From NCBI GenBank assembly GCA_935421135.1, contig OW285192.1:16097001-16161000 (forward strand): a stretch of DNA of 64,000 bases. Direction: 5' to 3'. The number at the start of each line of letters is the position of its first letter. Within the stretch, counting starts at the first letter, position 1. The notes below the pieces were generated by a model. The model was not told the origin of the DNA. It searched no databases and worked only from the letters and a program-made list of their open reading frames with translations. This document shows, piece by piece, positions 11,101 through 24,215 of the stretch. The position numbers were made by a program, and so were the translations under genes. Source of the stretch: Bugulina stolonifera (taxonomy: Eukaryota > Bryozoa > Gymnolaemata > Cheilostomatida > Bugulidae).

Positions 11101-13934
11101 ATCTACAAGTATATCATGTATATAATATAATATGGCGCATTGAGTTTTAATTTTACGTAACAAGTTTTCTCTCTTGAAAATGGGGTAAATTGACATTTGG
11201 GTTGGGAAGTGTGCAGATTAATTATTAGGACGAAACACCTAAATTCAAGTTCAAAGTAAGAAATTTTTTAGTCAAATTTAGGAAACTTGTCAAGTGTGGT
11301 AAATGTACATGTACAGTATGTAATACAGGTACAATATAAAAGTACATTCGTGTATATTGTTTGCTGCTAATTTAAAGGGATTCGTCTACTCAACGATGTT
11401 AGTTACGATGACTCTGACAGCTACATCTTATCTCTTCCTGGCTCCGCCTCCATTTCTAGCATTTATATTTCACGATAAAACGTAAGATTAAATCTGATGT
11501 ATTAAAATAAAATTATATTTGGCAGTATTTTTAATAGTTACAAACATATGACTATATTTTGGCTAGTCTTGTCGTTTTATAATAACTGCAAATATTGAAT
11601 TATTAGTTTTTCTTTCAGTTTTAAAGCAATATTTTGCTAGTATTGTGTAGGCACCACATACACTGCAACAAGTTTACATGATGCACTATACAAAGTGTAA
11701 CAGCGACTGTCGAATATAGCATACTAACTGGTTGCATAATATCAACTTAGTGTAAACAGTTTCTACATTTTCAGGTGTCTGCCTTTAACAATCACTCTAC
11801 ACATTTTGACGTCAGTCTTCTGGTTGGGAGCCTATGTACCTCCATTTCAAGCAATGACTGACTTGGCAATGTAAGTTTTGGAAAAATGTGCTCTGGGCAG
11901 TTGTGAAGTTGTCCTCTCTCTACTTTTTTATCAATAGGCGTCTTAGGAAACTAATGGTTCATATAACTAATGGTCCAAACACAGCCTAAGCCTAAGTTCA
12001 GGTATGACTAATGCTTGATGATGATGACCTCTTTTATTTAATAATAAAATAATGGCCGCTAGGATGAAATGTGAGTGGTTAGCAATAAATAAGAAATAAT
12101 AGCCTGGCATTTCGGGCTAATATTTGCTACATGTCATTATTTGTAAGCTGAAAAGAAACGTATGTGGTTAGCTGTAAGAAAAAAATACATACACGTGTAG
12201 TTCAGGCTAGGTTAGGTTTCCATATATGAGTGTGTTGATCAGAACGGAGTGATTTGAGTATTGTAAGAAATAGCAATTATAAATTAAGTTTAAAGAAAAT
12301 GAGATTCTGTAAAGTTTCGTTTGTTGGGTTGACATCATTAGTGTATCTGTAAGATTATTGACTTTTGGTTTGATATATCAGCGTTTCTGGTTTTAGTCAC
12401 CCATGCCCATGCCTCAGGCGTCGATCTGTGATTAGCCATGTACCGAGTAATGTAGCCATGTACTGGAGAGTTATACCCTGACCAGGGCTGTCTTCTCTTA
12501 CCATTACTGAGCACCAGTCATCTGTTTTTGGGCTTGTGAGGTCTCTAGCTGGAAATACATGTAGTAGTGGGTCCCTCTTGATCTAAAGGGAACTCTCTTT
12601 GTTAACAATAAATGTTATTACCAGGCATGCCTAACCTAACCTAGTGTTATAGCTAGCTAGAGTTATATTATTGAATAAAATATAATATTGTTATTGCTTC
12701 AAATTGCTATTTATAAAGCTGGCACGTGCAACATCCTGCAATATAATATGCCTGTTGTCTTAGGGTTAATGGCTATGAAAAGGGCTCTATAGAAATGAAT
12801 GGAATGGTTGCTGGTCTAGCCAATGCAGCAAATGGGCTCGGCCTTCTAATAGGACCTTTGGTAGGCGGAGCTTTAACACAAAGTTATGGGTACAACTGGA
12901 GCTTGACTATCATGAGTGGAGTCCAAGGTTTTACTGTAAGTCTACAATCTGAGAAACTACACAATCATGTACATGTATCCTGCTAGAGATGTTTGGAAAA
13001 CTGCTACAAAATGTATAATAAACTGATCATTCTAAGCTTATTGAGCTAACTGTGGTATTTTGGTCATACATTTTTATGCTTTATGCGGTGCATGACCATA
13101 GACCTGTCTTTTGGTTCAAAATGAATCAATCAGAAAACATCCTAAATCTTGACATTTTTATTGGTCCTTATATACCAATTCTTCTACACAAAAAGTTTAA
13201 AATTACAGAATAGCAGTCTATTTGATTCTAATATTTCACTATAATGTTTTACAGTTGACCCAAATGTAATGCTGTAATATTTGAGGAGATTCTGCTATTC
13301 TCTGCTTACAATAGCGTTCCAGTTTCACCCCCAAATGAGTAGCCAATCAGATCAATCTGTATTTTTTTTACTTACTCTCCCTGTCTACACCAGGTTTACT
13401 CAAACTTATGATTTCTCCACTAGCCAGAGATAGAGCCTTATAATTGAGGTTTAAATTTTCTCAACTGTGTTTATTTATACCAGCAGTAGACTATCAAAAA
13501 TCTTGCTTTTATAAGAATCTGTGGCCTATGGGAGCTGTTGTCTGAAATTATATGTACACATATATTATCAATTCAATAGATAGGAGAATACAACTCATAG
13601 ATAAACAGTCAGCAGGCTCACACAATATTGGTTTCTTACATTTGATCAGTATACTTCTTATCCTCATGTAAAACTTAGAGATGTGCTTTAATTTTTGTAA
13701 TAGGTGGCCTTGACTATTCTCTACCTGGTGGTAATGAAGGTCACCAGACGTCCAATTTCTCCAGAGAAGATCTCAGATGAAGGAACCGAATCCAGCAGTC
13801 TCATAGTCAGTAGCTTAAAGTCAGTTAAATCTAAATTTATCAGGAGATTAAATGAACTCTTTGTTAAGTCTACTAACTCTGAAAAACAATTTTCTCTCAC
13901 AACTCCACAACCTCATGCAAAACCAGACTTTTAA
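5170..13934 (+). CDS. SLC18B1-like: MFS transporter, SLC18B1-like, copy A
   Basis: Probable proton-coupled vesicular or lysosomal transporter of the SLC18B1 family; the substrate may be polyamine but cannot be read from sequence. Exons: 5170-5472, 6180-6253, 7560-7707, 8106-8174, 8623-8710, 9385-9527, 10110-10205, 11378-11481, 11775-11870, 12764-12935, 13704-13934, giving 507 aa. The acidic N-terminus carries EEEHLLSD, a dileucine sorting signal, then helix 1 at about residues 45-68. MFS landmarks are GSYELTRFLTAPLIG (helix 2), LGRPIGAG (motif C position), LIGPLVGGA and a basic cytosolic tail. Phases are consistent throughout. Exon 1 ends in a GC donor (TTG|GCAAGT) where B, C and D have GT. 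The start is fixed by the conserved leader before GCATGGAGAAA. Introns hold a hAT element, a TTAA MITE and a large insertion before exon 10. Confidence 0.88.
6716..7424 (+). mobile_element. hAT element with BED finger, non-autonomous
   Basis: The 709-bp insertion in intron 2 of gene A has terminal inverted repeats of the form TAA(A/G)GCTGCAACGATA. It is flanked by an 8-bp duplication with two differences (CCCACGCC at 6708-6715, CTCACACC at 7425-7432). Intron 2 of gene B near 17.3 kb is uninterrupted. An 8-bp duplication and a BED finger point to the hAT superfamily. Only the finger-encoding part of a transposase remains, so it cannot move by itself. Confidence 0.8.
6954..7181 (+). pseudogene. 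BED-type zinc finger fragment of a hAT transposase
   Basis: The reading frame from ATG at 6954 encodes about 75 aa. It contains a BED finger: VWQYFTKLE, a CNDC pair and SMAKYLKRRHG. In BED fingers the last part normally reads with two histidines (HLxxxH type); here the first is tyrosine (KYLKRRH), so zinc binding is doubtful. A threonine-rich linker follows and the frame stops. The catalytic domain is absent. BED fingers bind transposon ends; this copy is a relic. Confidence 0.65.
8392..8432. repeat. Near-perfect 41-nt palindrome in intron 4 of gene A
   Basis: Two 20-nt arms are exact reverse complements around one T (8412). Gene B has only a degraded half-site at the matching place (about 19470-19500). 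It would form a stable hairpin with almost no loop, too tight for a standard miRNA precursor. Confidence 0.8.
10406..10928. mobile_element. Foldback MITE with TTAA duplication, intron 7 of gene A
   Basis: TTAA at 10402-10405 and 10929-10932 bounds 523 bp with long, imperfect terminal inverted repeats (over 100 bp each). Both arms carry TAAATACAATT near the ends and CTAAAAATAAAAAATACAAC further in. A second inner pair, GGCAATTAGAAACCTC and its complement, is also present. Intron 7 of gene B is uninterrupted. No frame of its own. Confidence 0.75.
11935..12720. mobile_element. Insertion in intron 9 of gene A
   Basis: Intron 9 is 893 bp in A but about 80-91 bp in B, C and D, so roughly 780 bp were inserted. 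The stretch 12015-12150 is homologous, in reverse, to 34060-34215 inside the hAT-type MITE of gene C, so a shared repeat module is present. I found no clear terminal repeats or target duplication. Confidence 0.5.
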
Positions 13935-15471
13935 AAAAGCTTAATTCTATTTTGACTGTACCACAAGTGTATTGCACAATAAACAGTTTTTTCAGCAAAT
14001 ATTTTTCTACATTGCCTGTACTGTAAAGTAGTCATCAGTGGCAATGAAACAAGAATGCTTTTACTATAACTTGCAATCCATTACTCGTTAGAATTCTAAT
14101 TATAGAACTTAACTGGCTACCACCACTTGCTGGATAACTGATAAAGACTACAATATTGTTTCTCACACAGTTTTGGTGCATTTTTTACTAATTGAACTAG
14201 TGGTGCTTTTGGATGAGCTTTTAAGTTGGACATTAGCGGACTGCCCAGAGAATTGACTGACTGACCTTACCTATCTGGTTTTGGGTTGAGCAATAGCCTG
14301 GATAACTGTCTTATTGGATGGATGCAGCATAACTGTAAGTGTTGATTTTGTAGGAGTATTAGTGGCCATAGCTGCCAATTACACTGTGCTGCAAATTACA
14401 CTGTGCTGCCAATTACGCTGTGCTGCCAATTTCTGGTTCCAAACCTTCTTGGTAGCCCACTCAAAACATTCGATGTATTTAAGCTTGATGACAATATTGT
14501 GATGATACAATCATTTAATTGGATGGTTCATGTTTCATATAAATTTACTGGGCAATTTATATGAGCAACTGCCCATTGGCCCTCACCGCTGAGAAAAGTT
14601 ATTTTACGATAAAAGTAGAGCAATTTCCTGCAAATACTAAAATGTCAGTTAGAAACAGGAATTTCCCAAACCCCAACGAACACATTTGAAGTTTTCCTTC
14701 ATCATTTTTGTATTAGATCATTTCAGCAACACTAAAACGTTTCAGCCTAGGTTCCAAATATACAAAATCAACTGCAGGTGATTGTAAACACAAGTACTTA
14801 GCTTTACTAGTCAGTCACACCTCATATTCAGTGCATGTCAAGGAGAAATGGTAGACCCCTCCCATCATAATAACAAGTTCACAAAACCTTTACAATGTTA
14901 TAGATTAGCAAACTACATTGTAATATATAAGTTGTTAGTCCAGTTATAACTGTTGGACTTCGTGGCATACCTTTGGCTGCACTATTTATCTAGGGACAAC
15001 TTGTGCAAGAGGTATGGGCCTGGGGAGGGAATTGTTTCCTTTCATCTAGTCTAGGAGATGAAAATTTGACATAATTTACTACTGTTCCCAGAGTTGAAGT
15101 TATAAGCAATTGCATCTAATCATCACTGACACTTTTATAAATTACCAAACTAATAGCTTAATATTCCACGTATTTGCATTCGTAATTTTTTTCAATCTGT
15201 CATAGAGGAATGATTTATGGATTTTATGAATATACCAAATTCATAGCCATGGCACTATGTCACATAATTAAAATGATTTATTGGTGATTATGTATTATAA
15301 TAGCTTTTGACATCCACATTTCATCAGCATCACTAACACTAGCTAAAAAAAGCTAGTGCTGGAGCCTCTACTGGCTCATTAAATGTGTAATGTGGTTCAG
15401 CTAACTGTTGGCTCCAGTCAGAAAGAACTGTATGGAAGCTTTTCGTGATAGAGTGAAAAGTCAAGACTAGT
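13935..15471. other. Intergenic region A-B with poly(A) signal
   Basis: AATAAA at 13978-13983 lies 44 bp after the stop of gene A and is the probable polyadenylation signal. The remainder repeats the flank seen at 2000-2158 and 2900-5169 without its TTAA MITE. It ends in the conserved GTCAGAAAGAACTG leader of gene B. No other gene seen. Confidence 0.6.
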
Positions 15472-18400
15472 ATGGAGAAAAATGGAGGAACAGAAGAGGA
15501 ACAAGTTCTGTTCTCAGACCAGGAGATTGATGAATGTGGACATACGTCTATCAGGACCCATGAACATAGAGGTGAACAGCATAATAAAGGGAAGCAAGGA
15601 GTAACCGTTTTACTGCTACTAATCCTTCTGGTTACTGTATGTCCAGAATCAATTCTTATAGCGTTCTTCCCCACGGCAGCGGCAGCTAAGGGATTAACGG
15701 AGATACAGGTTGGGCTGGTTTATGGATCTTATGAACTGACCAGATTTCTGGCGGCTCCATTAATTGGAGTATTAGTAAGTATTGCATTTTATTAAATTCG
15801 AGCAAGATTTTAGGCCAATGCTTCAGTTGGCACTCAAATAAGAGGCTTGATGTAGTATAATAGTTTATTTATCATTAGCAGACAATTATACTTGTGGACC
15901 AGCTGAATTCTTTATGCACTGTACATGTATAGTCATAAGAGAGCTAGGTGATTGGTATATACCACTGTCCACATAGAAAAGTCGGTGTTATATAATTATA
16001 TACTGAAAAAATGACTCCAGATGGCATCAGCAGACTGAATGTAGATCAGACATTGTACTACATGAAGCTCTGCAGTATAGCCTGGTAAACCAATATCCCA
16101 CTTTACCTTTAGTAGGCTCATACTACTTAGCCGATATCATACACATGATTACTAAATCTACCAAGATAGCCTTAGGTGCTCTGGCCAAGTCTCTGTACAC
16201 TGCACTAGTTCTGGCTGGTGGTGAGTGATTGGTGCTGGTCTGTTTAGGTCTACTGTAAATGGGTTAAAATTACCATACAGTATCACTCAGTGACAGGTAC
16301 TGACAATAGAATTGATGGTACAAGGCTGCAATGCCTGCGCCAAGTTTTTTGCTCTCAGTTTGTAGGCAGGTCAGAGCATACCTGTGGTACAAAGACCAAG
16401 TAGTCAGTAGACATCAGCGAGATTTGAATCGTGAACCTTCAGCGCTTCCGCTCCTCAGGGCAGGCGCTCTAACCTACTGAGCCACCTCCTACTCTGTAAC
16501 CCACCAAAATAGTATTTCTGGTTGCAGATAGTAAGAATTCCTCCATATAAAATCAGCATATTTGGAGCCACAATGTCGGCCTTAGGTTCTGTTGCATTTG
16601 GGTAAGTAGAATATGTTGTAATAAGACCCAAAGCAGACGTTAGAAATAAACTGAAGCCTTGTGATATTAGATCCTGCTGAACCTTGTTATCACTCCGCAT
16701 TTTCACAGGACGTTTAGGCTGGTAGCCATGAAAAAAATATAGGAGAAAGAATAGGAAGGCTAATGATACCCTGTAGCTAACCTTTCTACCAAGGAAAAAG
16801 ACAATCCATCAAATGTGGTTAAAGATAGTCATTTAGAAATGTCACACTATGCTTGATTAGTGTACAACCCCTATCATATTCATTGCAGTTGGTTGCAGCT
16901 ACCCAAGTTAGGTGCAGAAGTAGAGGAATTTGGGATAGCCTTTGTTCTTTGCTAAAACTGATGCAAGAGAAGTTGTCTTCTCTATATTCTGTTGATTGAC
17001 TGCTCTTATCCCAAGCCTCAACCACAAACAAGGAAGTAAGGCTATCCAAACTTCTTCACTGCTGCACCTAACAGCGCTACCCACAAAGTTGTTAACTATT
17101 ACTATACGATGTTGTTGACTATTACTATACGATGTTGTTAACTATTACTATACGATGTTGTTAACTATTACTATACGATGTTGTTAACTATTACTATACG
17201 ATGTTGTTAACTATTACTATACAATGTTGCTCTGGTTTGGTTGTAAATGGAAAAAAAGAACTATCGAAAGGCTCTAAACAGCTCACAGGAAATAGTCTGC
17301 CTAACTCAGGAGGTGCTGCCTCACGTCAACCCTGAATTCAACTGGATCTGACCTTTGAGTTCACAAGCCAGCCTATAGCTATAGCACAATGTAGTTGTAC
17401 CGTGTGTATGTAGGTGTGTATGTAGCGTAGCATTAGAATTTTTTGCACCTAAGTATTTGCATGCAATATATATTGTTGTCTTGTAGATGCCTCTACTATA
17501 TAAGTAACAGTACACTTTACTTCATTCTGTGTCTGATACTGAGGATGGCTTCAGGAATTGGTTGTACAGCAACTTATGTCTCACTAACTTGTATATTACT
17601 GAATACGTCACCGTATAAAACAGCCACTGTAGTTGTAAGTTGATCATCATTCATATCACTATTTTATACCGTAGGCTTGCTGACACTACCACATAAACTA
17701 CCTTCTGCATTTTTTCTATTTACAACCCAGCATGTCTTACAGCATTATTTCTGTTTCTTGCTCACAGTATGTACATGTAGCTCTTTGAATGCAGAGTTAA
17801 ATTCACAATAATTATCCAAAGGCAGCTGTAGTGCTGACACAACATAACAACCTTTAGTTATTGATTGAAGTCTACATAATGCAGCATTAATTGTTTATTG
17901 TCTTATTGTCTTCTGTAATTACTATAGAGATAATTATACAATAAACAAATTTTGTTTATTGTATAATTATCTCTTGTAATTTGTCTATTGTAACTTAAAT
18001 GACTACTCTAAAAGGTTGGCCATAGATTTTCCCATTTCCCAATTTATATGATGTTATTTATAGGAAAAAGTTGTATATTAAGCAGTCAGAGACTTGTTTC
18101 ACACCCATGAAATTACCAGCGCCTAATTGCCTAGCACAGAGGACACAACCCCTGAGATGAGCTGGTGAAGTGGTAATGTGTTCTATACACCGTGTGCTAG
18201 ATGATTGGTATTTTCATGGATATTAAACAAGTATCTGACTGCTCAATAGACAAAATCCTTGCATAGATAACACAATGTATGAAAAAATCTAATGACACAA
18301 TTTATATTTTTCCATTTCGTTTTACCTACTTCTACTACACTAATCTTTCATCATCAATTATCTTGCTTGTTACTTTATGCATGAGTTACACTTGAGCTAT

Positions 18401-21400
18401 AATATAATTGTAGTTTAACACTTTGTAGTATATTTGCATATTTATTTGTCTACCATTGCTACTATGTAAGTGCAATACAGGGATTGAGTCAACTTAATAT
18501 GATACTCTATATTAAGTAATCAAAAAAACAATACAAACATATACTGTCATGTAAGTTTATATAATTATTGGTACATTGCATGATATAATAAAAGCAAATG
18601 ACCATTCAGTTGAATGCGTAATAATAATAAAAACACTGTAACTACGTAGTGCTCCAGAGTGTCTCTCTCTGTGCCATTCGACTCAATCCAATCTCAATCC
18701 AATCGCTACAATTATGACACTCACTACCTTGTATAATACTGAATACTTCAGGAACTCAGACTTCCCACCATTAATAAAAATAAATACTTTAGTATCTTTT
18801 TGTCATAATGTGAATGACCCATCATAAATTTTAGTGTTGAATAATTGTATTTCTTCGCACTGCTTGCATGTATATTTTATATAGGTTCTTGCATTTTTAT
18901 ATTGTAACAACCAGCCTCTGGCCAGCCCCTTTTACCAGAAGCACATTTTACATCAAACTAGCTTTAACAGTTGTTCTTGAGATTCCGTAAAGTCACAACT
19001 ATAATTGTACCCATGCAATTGGAGTTATTCTAACTTGTATACTTCTAGCTAGAGTAGGTTAGAACTTATGTTGTTTCAACAAATTACGTGTTGAACTCGT
19101 CAGTATACCTTGCTAAATTTAGATGTGAAATCACAGTATAAATACTACATGTACATGTACTGTAAATATTATGCTTCTTTTATATTTCAGGGTTTGGTGG
19201 AGATTGCAATCGGTTTGGGCTATGTACTTGGTAGACCTGTTGGGGCTGGATTGTTTCTGGTAAAGATTAAGGACTGTCTCTCAACAGGCTGTTCAAATTT
19301 TATTCAAATAAAATCTGTTACATATAATTATGTTATGTTGCCTTTTCATACTTCTAGTCATGTGCTGCTACGTTAAGATAGTTGGATCAAGTAAAGAGAA
19401 ATAAAAGATGATGTGAAATTTGTGATAGTCATAATGTATATTGTAGTGTCAGTGTTAATGCATGACCAAAACATGCACTATATATATAAGGGCCATGCGC
19501 ATGCACTGTTGTACTGTAGCTAGCTACAAGACGTGGTTAAACTAGTGTATAGAGTGATATCACATTCATTACACCTCTATGTTCTTATAGTACATGTGTT
19601 TTGAATACTTTCAGCTTGAAGGGTTTACTTGTCCATTTATGGTGAATGGTGGACTACTGGTTATACTAAACATCATACAGATATTTGCAGTACCCAAAGA
19701 AGGTAAGCAATGTAAACAATCATGTAGAGATACCACTAAGTAACTGTGATAGAGTCACCCAATACAACTTACAAGGTGTCAAATCCTTTCCAAATTACTT
19801 ACAGCTCGGCTGTCTAGTTATGAATTGTTTTGTTGCATGCTATACAAACACCACAGCTTGTTATGCTGCCAGTATATTATGCTATTCAGTATTTATAGTG
19901 CATTATCATTTCTGTTTACCTATTGATAGGGTAGCTGTTGTTGCTCGGGAAGGTTATTCATAGGGTTCCAGACTAATGGTACAAGTCAGCCCCCTGTCTC
20001 TGTAAACAATGCAACATGTTGCTATTAAAGGGAATGTAGCATTTGGGTTGTCTATGTTGAGTGCAGTCTCTCTTATTTAGACTTGTTGTATTTATGCTAC
20101 TATAAGCAGGGTTGTATCCTCTTGTCTACACTTGAACAGCTAACATTGTTTGAACGCAACTCTGTAAATAAGAGGCAACTGCTTGCTTTCTAATCTTTTC
20201 AAATCTAGCTTAAATTGCTACAATTAATTTCCTAGCTTGCTGCAAAAAGTATAAGAGAATAACTCTATGCCGTGAGCAGACTACTGCTTTTAATTGGGCA
20301 TGTGTATTTCCACCTAGTTTCTAGCCAGTAATCTGTATAAAAATGCACTTGCATACAAGCATAATCAACCTTGTAGTTGGTTAGAAATATGAGATCCATC
20401 GTACAGAGGACAATTTTTCCCAGACTTAATCCATCCTAATCAGTTTTTGTCTACATTCTATTTAATCTCAATTTATTCTTAACCTTGAAAAACTGAAAAA
20501 AATTATTAATTACATTTAGCTGACAATAAAACAATCTTGATCAGTTAAAAGCACACATCTGACAAGAAGTGAAACATATGTTGAACCTATGGAAGGCATG
20601 TGTTCAGTCACTATTGACAATGGAATGCTGGGAAGCACCCAGCAGACAGCAGAGGCTATAGCAATGAAGCTTTTTGCTAGTCATGTGTGGGGTAATGTGG
20701 TGTGATCACAGGAATGTGAACAAGACCAGGCCACACATGGATGGAACTGGAGCACTGCCGATTTCCACAGCGTGTCTGTGCCCAAGATCTTTTACGTGCC
20801 GATTGAATTTGGTACACCTGTACTTTAGTTTCTGATCCGAAAAGACCCATGTTGAAAGTATAAGAAGTCGTGCATTCATACATTATTTTATTTTCTGTAA
20901 CTTATCAATTTCTTAGAATATCCAGACAAGGAAAGAAGCAAAGACAATTTTAAGCTGCTCAGGATTCCAGGAGTGTTAGTTGTGTTCAGTTTTACCACTG
21001 TCTTTCACCTGACACAGGCAGCCCGGAACTACTACTTCAGCTTCTATCTATCTACTAAGGTAGGTCCGCCTAGCCTACATACATATTTTTGACAACGTTA
21101 GCTATTGTACATAATATTATTTATACACAAGTGAATGGATGTTCTCTAGCCTATGAGCTTCTGTGAACTGTTAGTCTCTTAGTCTAATCCAACACACTTT
21201 GTCAACAGTAGTTCCTTGTGCCCTGGCTGGCTGTGCTATTATATTTCACTGTTTACTTTCATTTAAAACTGCTTTTACACGATCCTCTCGCTAAGATATA
21301 TGACCAATCTAGAGATTTGTTGCCATTAATATATCACAATCATCGTCATTCAAAGAAAAATTATTAAGATGAGGGTTTTGTGTCATTTCCAAATGATTAG

Positions 21401-24144
21401 GAGCAGAGAGAGGTCTTCTAACTTTCAACCTCTATTTGGGATATGGATACAACTCGGCCTTTTGCTCACATCTCTGCTGCTGAGTGTGGCTCTTAAAGAC
21501 ACAGTCTGCATACAGTCATGAGATCATGAGGACTATTTAGTCATTTTAAAACAAAGTCATGAATTGTAACCAGCCTCTCCTCTCTCTCCTTTATCTGGGA
21601 CTAAATTCTTTGTGATATAGTTAACTGCTCTGATGCAATGATATTATTTTTAGTTCCACATGCCACCTACTGAAATAGCTCTGTGGTACGTTCCAGCTCC
21701 AATGCTCTATATGATTGGATGTCCGCTAATGTCTGTATTGGCCAACAGGGTAGGTGATTTGGTGTCAGGCTAAGTTCTGAACATGAGAGAATCTCTGAGT
21801 TAACTGCTGCAATGGTGGCACTTCAGACCTAATGGTTCCAACACTAATTAAGAAACTAAAGTTTTTTAAAATTTTACGTAGAAAGTACACTGGTTTAATT
21901 TGTGTTCTCAAATTTTAGACCCATAAACTAGAATGCTGTATTATTTATTGCTAAGTGAATAAGATAGAATAACTTGCTTTACCTACTGTATAAATTTGTT
22001 AGTTTAGAAGTGGGTAGCTACAATTGTATTTGGGTCCAGTGTACTGAAATATCAATCTTAGTGCCTAGTCCTAGTGCCTTAGTGTGGTTCTAATTCAGAG
22101 AGAATCCCCAACCTTGTCATTAATACAGCTGGCCTACAGGTTTGACTGCTATCTATCATGTATATCTGCAGGTATATCATGTGTATAATATAAATGGCGC
22201 ATTGAGTTTCAATTTTACTTAACAAGTTTCCTCTCATGAAAATAAGGCTGAATTGACATTTGGGTTGGGGAGTGTGCAGATTAATTATTAGAGCGAAACA
22301 CCTAAATTCAAGTTTAAAATAAGAAAGTTTTTAGTAAAATTTAGGAAACTTGTCAAGTGTGGTAAATGTACATGTACAGTATGTAATACAGGTACAATAT
22401 AAAAGTACATCCGTGTATATTGTTTGCTGGTAATTTAAAGGGATTCGTCTACTCAACGATGTTGGTTATGATGACTCTGACAGCTATATCTTATCTGTTC
22501 CTGGCTCCGCCTCCATTTCTAGAATTTATATTTCAAGACAAAACGTAAGATTTAAGCTCATGCATGCAATTTTATTTAGCAATGTTATAGTTGCAGACAT
22601 ATGACTGCATTCTGTCAATTTACAGTAACTGCAAATAATTGGAATCTTTAGGTAATCATTGGAAGATAGAAGCTAACTTTGGTACATCATTGCCGATCAT
22701 TCAATGCGCTTGAGCTTCAAATTCAACATTATTATATTTTTAGTCGTTTTACAGCAATCTATCACTGGGAATGTTATGTAATAGATGTCACTGGTTGATT
22801 GCACAATATCAACTTAGTGTAAACAGTTTTTCCAATTTCAGGTGTCTGCCTTTAACCCTCGCTTTGCACGTGATGATGTCATTTCTATGGCTGGGAGCCT
22901 ACATACCTCCATTTCAAGCAATGATCGACTTAGCAATGTAAGTATTGGAGAGTAATTGTGAAGTTGTCCTCTCTTTTCCGTCTGAAATAATATTCTACTT
23001 AGTGTATATTGTTTTAGGGTCAATGGCTATGAAAAGGGCTCTATAGAAATGAATGGAATGGTTGCTGGTCTAGCCAACGCTGCAAATGGGCTCGGCCTTC
23101 TAATTGGACCTTTGGTGGGCGGAGCATTAACACAACATTGTGGGTACAACTGGAACTTAACTATCCTGAGTGGAGGGCAATTCTTTACTGTAAGTCTACA
23201 ACCTGAGAATTAATCATAAAGCGGTTCAGTCAGCTAGTGCAGTAAGCAGACTACTTTCTGTTGATAGCCATTCTCCAAAAGCGGAGGTCAAAATCACAAA
23301 AATAGTTTTTTGGTTAAATTCGATATATAACTTTAAAATTTATTCAAATATGTTGCTGTAATCCATGGCCTAGTGATCAGAGCTCTAGACTTCCACATGG
23401 GAGTCCCAGGTTCTATTCCCCTTAAAGGTCATTGCTCATCGGTGGTGATAGGCAAACCATCCAGCCTTATAATGCTCCTGTGCCACAATAGCAACTTTAC
23501 CGTTGGTGAAGTCCTCATTCCCATTCCCCCAAACCAGAAAAAAATGCAGATCCTGAGATCATAGCTTTCTTACCTGGGATTAGTTGTGGGAAGTAAAGCC
23601 GGTAAGTTTTATGTTGCTGGTTCTTTATTCACTGCTTGCTATCTGCTCCTGCTCACCCTCAAAGGATTACAGATCAGTAGCTAACTCGCTGACAACTAAT
23701 GGGCAGCTTATGTGTACATGTAAGTATTTTAGCTGTCATTCCAGGAGGAATGGAAAGACAACTCATAAACAAACAGGGAACTGGTGCACATAGTATTTGC
23801 ACATTACTGGTTTCTCTTCTATAATTATAATTAATTTGCTGCTTATGATTTCCATCACAGTTTAATTGATGGCCGACCATAATAGAATACTTCAATATGT
23901 CCAATAGGTGGCCTCAACTATTCTCTACCCGGTGATAATGAAAGTGACCAGGCGTCCAATTTCTCCAGAGAAGATCTCAGATGATGCTGAAGGGACTGGA
24001 TCCAGCAGTCTCATAGCCAATAGCTTAAAGTCAGTTAAATCTAAATTTATCAGGAGATTAGATGAACTCTTTGTTAAATCTACTAGCCCTGAAAGACAAT
24101 TCTCTGTCAAAACTCCACAACCTCATGCAAAATCAGATTTTTAA
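15472..24144 (+). CDS. SLC18B1-like: MFS transporter, SLC18B1-like, copy B
   Basis: Same 11-exon plan as copy A. Exons: 15472-15774, 16528-16601, 17487-17634, 19191-19259, 19615-19702, 20917-21059, 21654-21749, 22441-22544, 22842-22937, 23018-23189, 23908-24144, giving 509 aa with all phases consistent. Family features are the same: helix 1 in exon 1, LGRPVGAG in exon 4, LIGPLVGGA in exon 10 and a basic tail. Two changes stand out. The N-terminal dileucine of the other copies is altered to EEEQVLFSD, which breaks the LL pair. Exon 5 begins LEGF instead of LGGF, placing a glutamate next to a membrane helix. The last helix also has an extra proline (LYPVIM). Introns hold two SINEs, a 23-bp tandem repeat and a MITE. 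It may be functional with altered targeting. Confidence 0.87.
16258..16497 (-). mobile_element. tRNA-derived SINE, intron 1 of gene B
   Basis: On the - strand the head reads like a tRNA: A box TGGCTCAGTAGGTTAGAGCG and a B-box-like GATTCAAATC. The insertion splits the CTACTGTA site that is continuous in genes A and D, and a similar CTACTCTGTA lies at the other end (near-duplicate target site). It sits about 30 bp before the exon 2 acceptor. Confidence 0.7.
17088..17225. repeat. 23-bp tandem repeat, six copies
   Basis: The unit GTTGTTAACTATTACTATAC plus GAT repeats exactly six times (138 bp) with almost no variation, which suggests a recent, possibly length-polymorphic array. It lies in intron 2 of gene B and is absent from A, C and D. 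Confidence 0.9.
17926..17974. repeat. Perfect 49-nt palindrome, intron 3 of gene B
   Basis: Two 24-nt AT-rich arms are exact complements around a single T (17950). Perfect short-spacer palindromes are unstable in DNA, so it is probably young. No counterpart was seen in the other copies. Confidence 0.85.
18071..18253. mobile_element. Small MITE with about 47-bp inverted ends
   Basis: Inverted ends at 18071-18117 and 18207-18253 share GCAGTCAGA.ACTTGTTT and CCATGAAA blocks. The pairing weakens outward, so the true ends and target duplication are unclear. It lies in the long intron 3 of gene B. Confidence 0.5.
23362..23570 (+). mobile_element. tRNA-derived SINE, intron 10 of gene B
   Basis: The head has an A-box-like TGGCCTAGTGATCAGAGC and a B-box-like GGTTCTATTCC. 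The 3' end is an A-rich run followed by host sequence. The matching intron of gene A continues without interruption after GCTGTAAT. Its orientation is the same as the gene. Confidence 0.6.
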
Positions 24145-24215
24145 GAAAGTTAATTATTTGTACTTCAATCAATTTATTGTTGTATATCTTTTAGTAGATA
24201 TTATTTTCTCTGTGC

